DNA of 64,000 nucleotides, taken from positions 62,001 through 126,000 of the forward strand of contig UCJU01000002.1 of the NCBI GenBank assembly GCA_900472925.1. Reading direction: 5' to 3'. Positions 62,097 through 64,000 of this stretch are shown here, one piece after another. Within the stretch, counting starts at the first letter, position 1; every line of letters starts with the position of its first letter. The DNA is from Hyphomicrobiales bacterium. Its GTDB lineage: Bacteria; Pseudomonadota; Alphaproteobacteria; Rhizobiales; Rhizobiaceae. The position numbers and the translations under genes were made by a program. Below the pieces are notes generated by a model. It worked only from the letters and a program-made list of their open reading frames with translations. It was not told where the DNA came from and did not search any database.

Positions 62097-63155
62097 ATGT
62101 CGGATATCCAATTGAAAAACCTCGTCAAATCCTATGGTGACAATGTCGCGGTCGCAGGCATTGATCTTCACATAGAGCAGGGCGAATTCTTCTCGCTGCT
62201 GGGGCCATCGGGCTGCGGCAAATCCACGACCTTGCGCATGATTGCCGGTTTCATACGTCCGACCTCGGGACAGATCGTGATTGGATCGGATGACGTCACG
62301 TCGCTGCCGCCGGAAAAAAGAGATATCGGCTTCGTCTTCCAGAATTACGCAATTTTTCCGCATATGAATGTCGCGGAGAATATCGCCTTCGGCTTGAAGC
62401 TGCGCAAGAAATCCAGAGAAGAGATCGACCGGGCGGTGACTGCCGCATTACGGCAGGTCGGTCTTGCAGGCTACGGCGACCGTTATCAGCGCCAGCTCTC
62501 CGGCGGCGAACAGCAGCGCGTGGCGCTCGCCCGTGTGCTGGTGACCGAACCACGCATTCTGCTTCTGGACGAGCCCTTGTCTGCGCTCGACAAGTCGCTG
62601 CGCGAGGAAATGAAATACTGGATCAAGGACCTGCAAAAGAAGCTCGGCATCACCACCGTTTACGTCACTCATGACCAGGACGAGGCGTTGACCATGTCGG
62701 ATCGCATCGGCGTGATGCAGAAGGCAAAGGTCGAGCAGGTAGGGACGCCGGAAGAAATATACGAGCGGCCGAAAACCCTGTTCGTTACTTCCTTCATCGG
62801 CCAGTCCAACGTCATCGATGCCACGGTTCTGGGGCGTGACGGCAACAGGCTTTCGGTGAGCTTCGGCGGCGCGACCGCGCTGACGAGGCTTCCACCGGAG
62901 AATTTTGCCGAGGGCAAGGCCGTCAAGCTGGTGGTCCGTCCGGAAAATATCATCATCGGCAAGGCCGGTACCGGCCTTGCAGCCACCGTCATTTCGAAGA
63001 CCTATCAGGGCGCGCTTGTCCGCTACCACCTTTCGGTCGGCGGGCAGAATGTGGTCGCCGAGCAGCAGAACCAGTCCCATATCGAACGCTTGTCCCTCGG
63101 TCAGGTGATCGGCGTGACGTGGGACCCGGAACGATCCGAAGTGCTGGTTGCCTGA
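62097..63155 (+). CDS. ABC transporter ATP-binding protein, PotA-like (hydantoin-type operon)
   Basis: 352 residues. Walker [10 protein letters not shown] (36-44), [51 protein letters not shown], then a TOBE domain ([16 protein letters not shown]). Motor of the importer at 59122-62029. Confidence 0.94.
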   Translation: MSDIQLKNLVKSYGDNVAVAGIDLHIEQGEFFSLLGPSGCGKSTTLRMIAGFIRPTSGQIVIGSDDVTSLPPEKRDIGFVFQNYAIFPHMNVAENIAFGLKLRKKSREEIDRAVTAALRQVGLAGYGDRYQRQLSGGEQQRVALARVLVTEPRILLLDEPLSALDKSLREEMKYWIKDLQKKLGITTVYVTHDQDEALTMSDRIGVMQKAKVEQVGTPEEIYERPKTLFVTSFIGQSNVIDATVLGRDGNRLSVSFGGATALTRLPPENFAEGKAVKLVVRPENIIIGKAGTGLAATVISKTYQGALVRYHLSVGGQNVVAEQQNQSHIERLSLGQVIGVTWDPERSEVLVA

Positions 63156-63267
63156 GCCTCAACGCCCGGGAAAAGACACCGCAGGAAGAACAAAATCGGG
63201 AACGGATGCACTGTGTCGCATTGCGCAACGCAGACAGCCTTCCCTTGTCAATCGACAGGAGAAAGAC

Positions 63268-64000
63268 ATGCGTATTGGCATTGATGTGGGCGGAACGAAT
63301 ACCGATGCCGCCCTGATGGATGGCGCTTCGGTCATCGGCGCCTGCAAAAGCCCGACAACGGCAGATGTCGGCTCTGGGATTGTGGCCGTGCTCAAAAAGC
63401 TTCTTGGCATGACAGACGTTTCCGTTTCGCAAATCCAGGCAGTGATGATCGGCACCACCCATTTCACCAATGCTGTGGTGGAGCGCAAGCGTCTTCTCGA
63501 AGTGGCCGCCATCCGCCTTGGCCTGCCGGCCACCAAGGGCCTGCCACCTTTGACGGACTGGCCGAGGGATCTTGCCGACACGCTCGGCCGCCACACCTTC
63601 ATGCTGCGCGGTGGTCACGAATTCGATGGGCGCACCATCGCGCCGCTCGACGAGAAAGCGCTGATCGAGGTTGCCGCAACCGTGCGCGAACGCGGCCTGA
63701 AGACGGCAGCGATCACCTCGGTTTTTTCACCGGTGACGCCGGAGATGGAATTGCGCGCGGCGGAAATCCTGCGCGACGCAGTGCCGGATATCGCCATTTC
63801 GCTCAGCCATGAAATCGGCAGGGTCGGTTTCCTCGAGCGCGAAAATGCCTCGATCATGAACGCCTCGCTCGCCGAGCTTTCGCGCAAGGTGGTGTCGTCC
63901 TTCCGCAGCGCGTTGAAGGAACTGGACATCAAGGCGCCCTTCTTTATCAGCCAGAACGACGGCACGCTGATGTCGCCCGATTATGTCGAACGATACCCCG
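63268..64000 (+). CDS. Hydantoinase/oxoprolinase family protein, A subunit (3' end outside window)
   Basis: 244 codons are visible from ATG 63268 (CAGGAG upstream). The N-terminal RIGIDVGGTNTDAALMDG is the phosphate-binding loop of the ASKHA-fold HyuA/oxoprolinase/acetone carboxylase family; MIGTTHFTNAVVERKRL and SLSHEIGRVGFLERENASIM also match. Such enzymes open cyclic amides with ATP, usually together with a HyuB partner expected just right of the window. Together with the racemase this forms an import-and-ring-opening operon. Confidence 0.92.
   Translation, partial: MRIGIDVGGTNTDAALMDGASVIGACKSPTTADVGSGIVAVLKKLLGMTDVSVSQIQAVMIGTTHFTNAVVERKRLLEVAAIRLGLPATKGLPPLTDWPRDLADTLGRHTFMLRGGHEFDGRTIAPLDEKALIEVAATVRERGLKTAAITSVFSPVTPEMELRAAEILRDAVPDIAISLSHEIGRVGFLERENASIMNASLAELSRKVVSSFRSALKELDIKAPFFISQNDGTLMSPDYVERYP

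Overview
The window looks like part of a genome from the Agrobacterium/Rhizobium group (Alphaproteobacteria, Hyphomicrobiales). The grounds are the moderately high GC, the dense ATGA-coupled operons, the very high load of ABC importers (seven systems or parts of systems) with GntR/ROK/MarR regulators, and a biuret hydrolase whose catalytic residues fall at the positions I recall for the Rhizobium enzyme. No rRNA, tRNA, CRISPR array or intact insertion sequence was seen. Both ends are cut: a FAD-dependent oxidoreductase enters at the left and a hydantoinase/oxoprolinase gene runs off at the right.

Layout. 1-2.2 kb: end of a transport/oxidoreductase operon closed by a strong terminator. 2.5-8.4 kb: unassigned membrane and exported proteins, including three tandem N-terminally anchored proteins facing a polytopic membrane protein. 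8.4-14.6 kb: minus-strand operon gntR / PLP-dependent C-S lyase / CUT1-type ABC importer. 14.6-24.1 kb: a mosaic of small orphan genes (SUKH-like protein, P-loop kinase, HxlR regulator with divergent NmrA-like oxidoreductase, DUF2256, VOC protein, DEDDh exonuclease, DUF1810, unknowns) with two decayed gene remnants (Asp/Glu racemase C-terminus, LysR C-terminus). 24.2-31.3 kb: ABC importer + glycerophosphodiester phosphodiesterase (GDPD) + inositol-monophosphatase-like phosphatase, with a divergent ROK regulator. 31.4-40.8 kb: a peptide-type ABC importer split over two divergent arms, with an isoaspartyl peptidase/asparaginase, a creatininase-family hydrolase, a polysaccharide-deacetylase-like hydrolase, an SDR and a MarR regulator. 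40.8-52.2 kb: a cyanuric acid/biuret catabolic operon. 52.2-57.8 kb: a second ABC + GDPD + IMPase module. 58.3-64 kb: Asp/Glu/hydantoin racemase + ABC importer + hydantoinase subunit.

The most striking system is the 40.8-52.2 kb operon. A GntR regulator faces a BMP-type ABC importer, formamidase, biuret hydrolase, cyanuric acid hydrolase, the importer ATPase, a second cysteine hydrolase, a cupin and allophanate hydrolase. The route read from the genes is cyanuric acid -> (carboxybiuret) -> biuret -> allophanate -> NH3 + CO2, with its own uptake system. Two matching TTGCATACA boxes lie in the control region. The second notable pattern is the repeated ABC-GDPD-IMPase module, which suggests two importers for glycerophosphodiesters such as glycerophosphoinositol. 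A third pattern is a strong hairpin just behind five of the seven solute-binding-protein genes. All functional statements come from reading the sequence and family knowledge; no database search was run.
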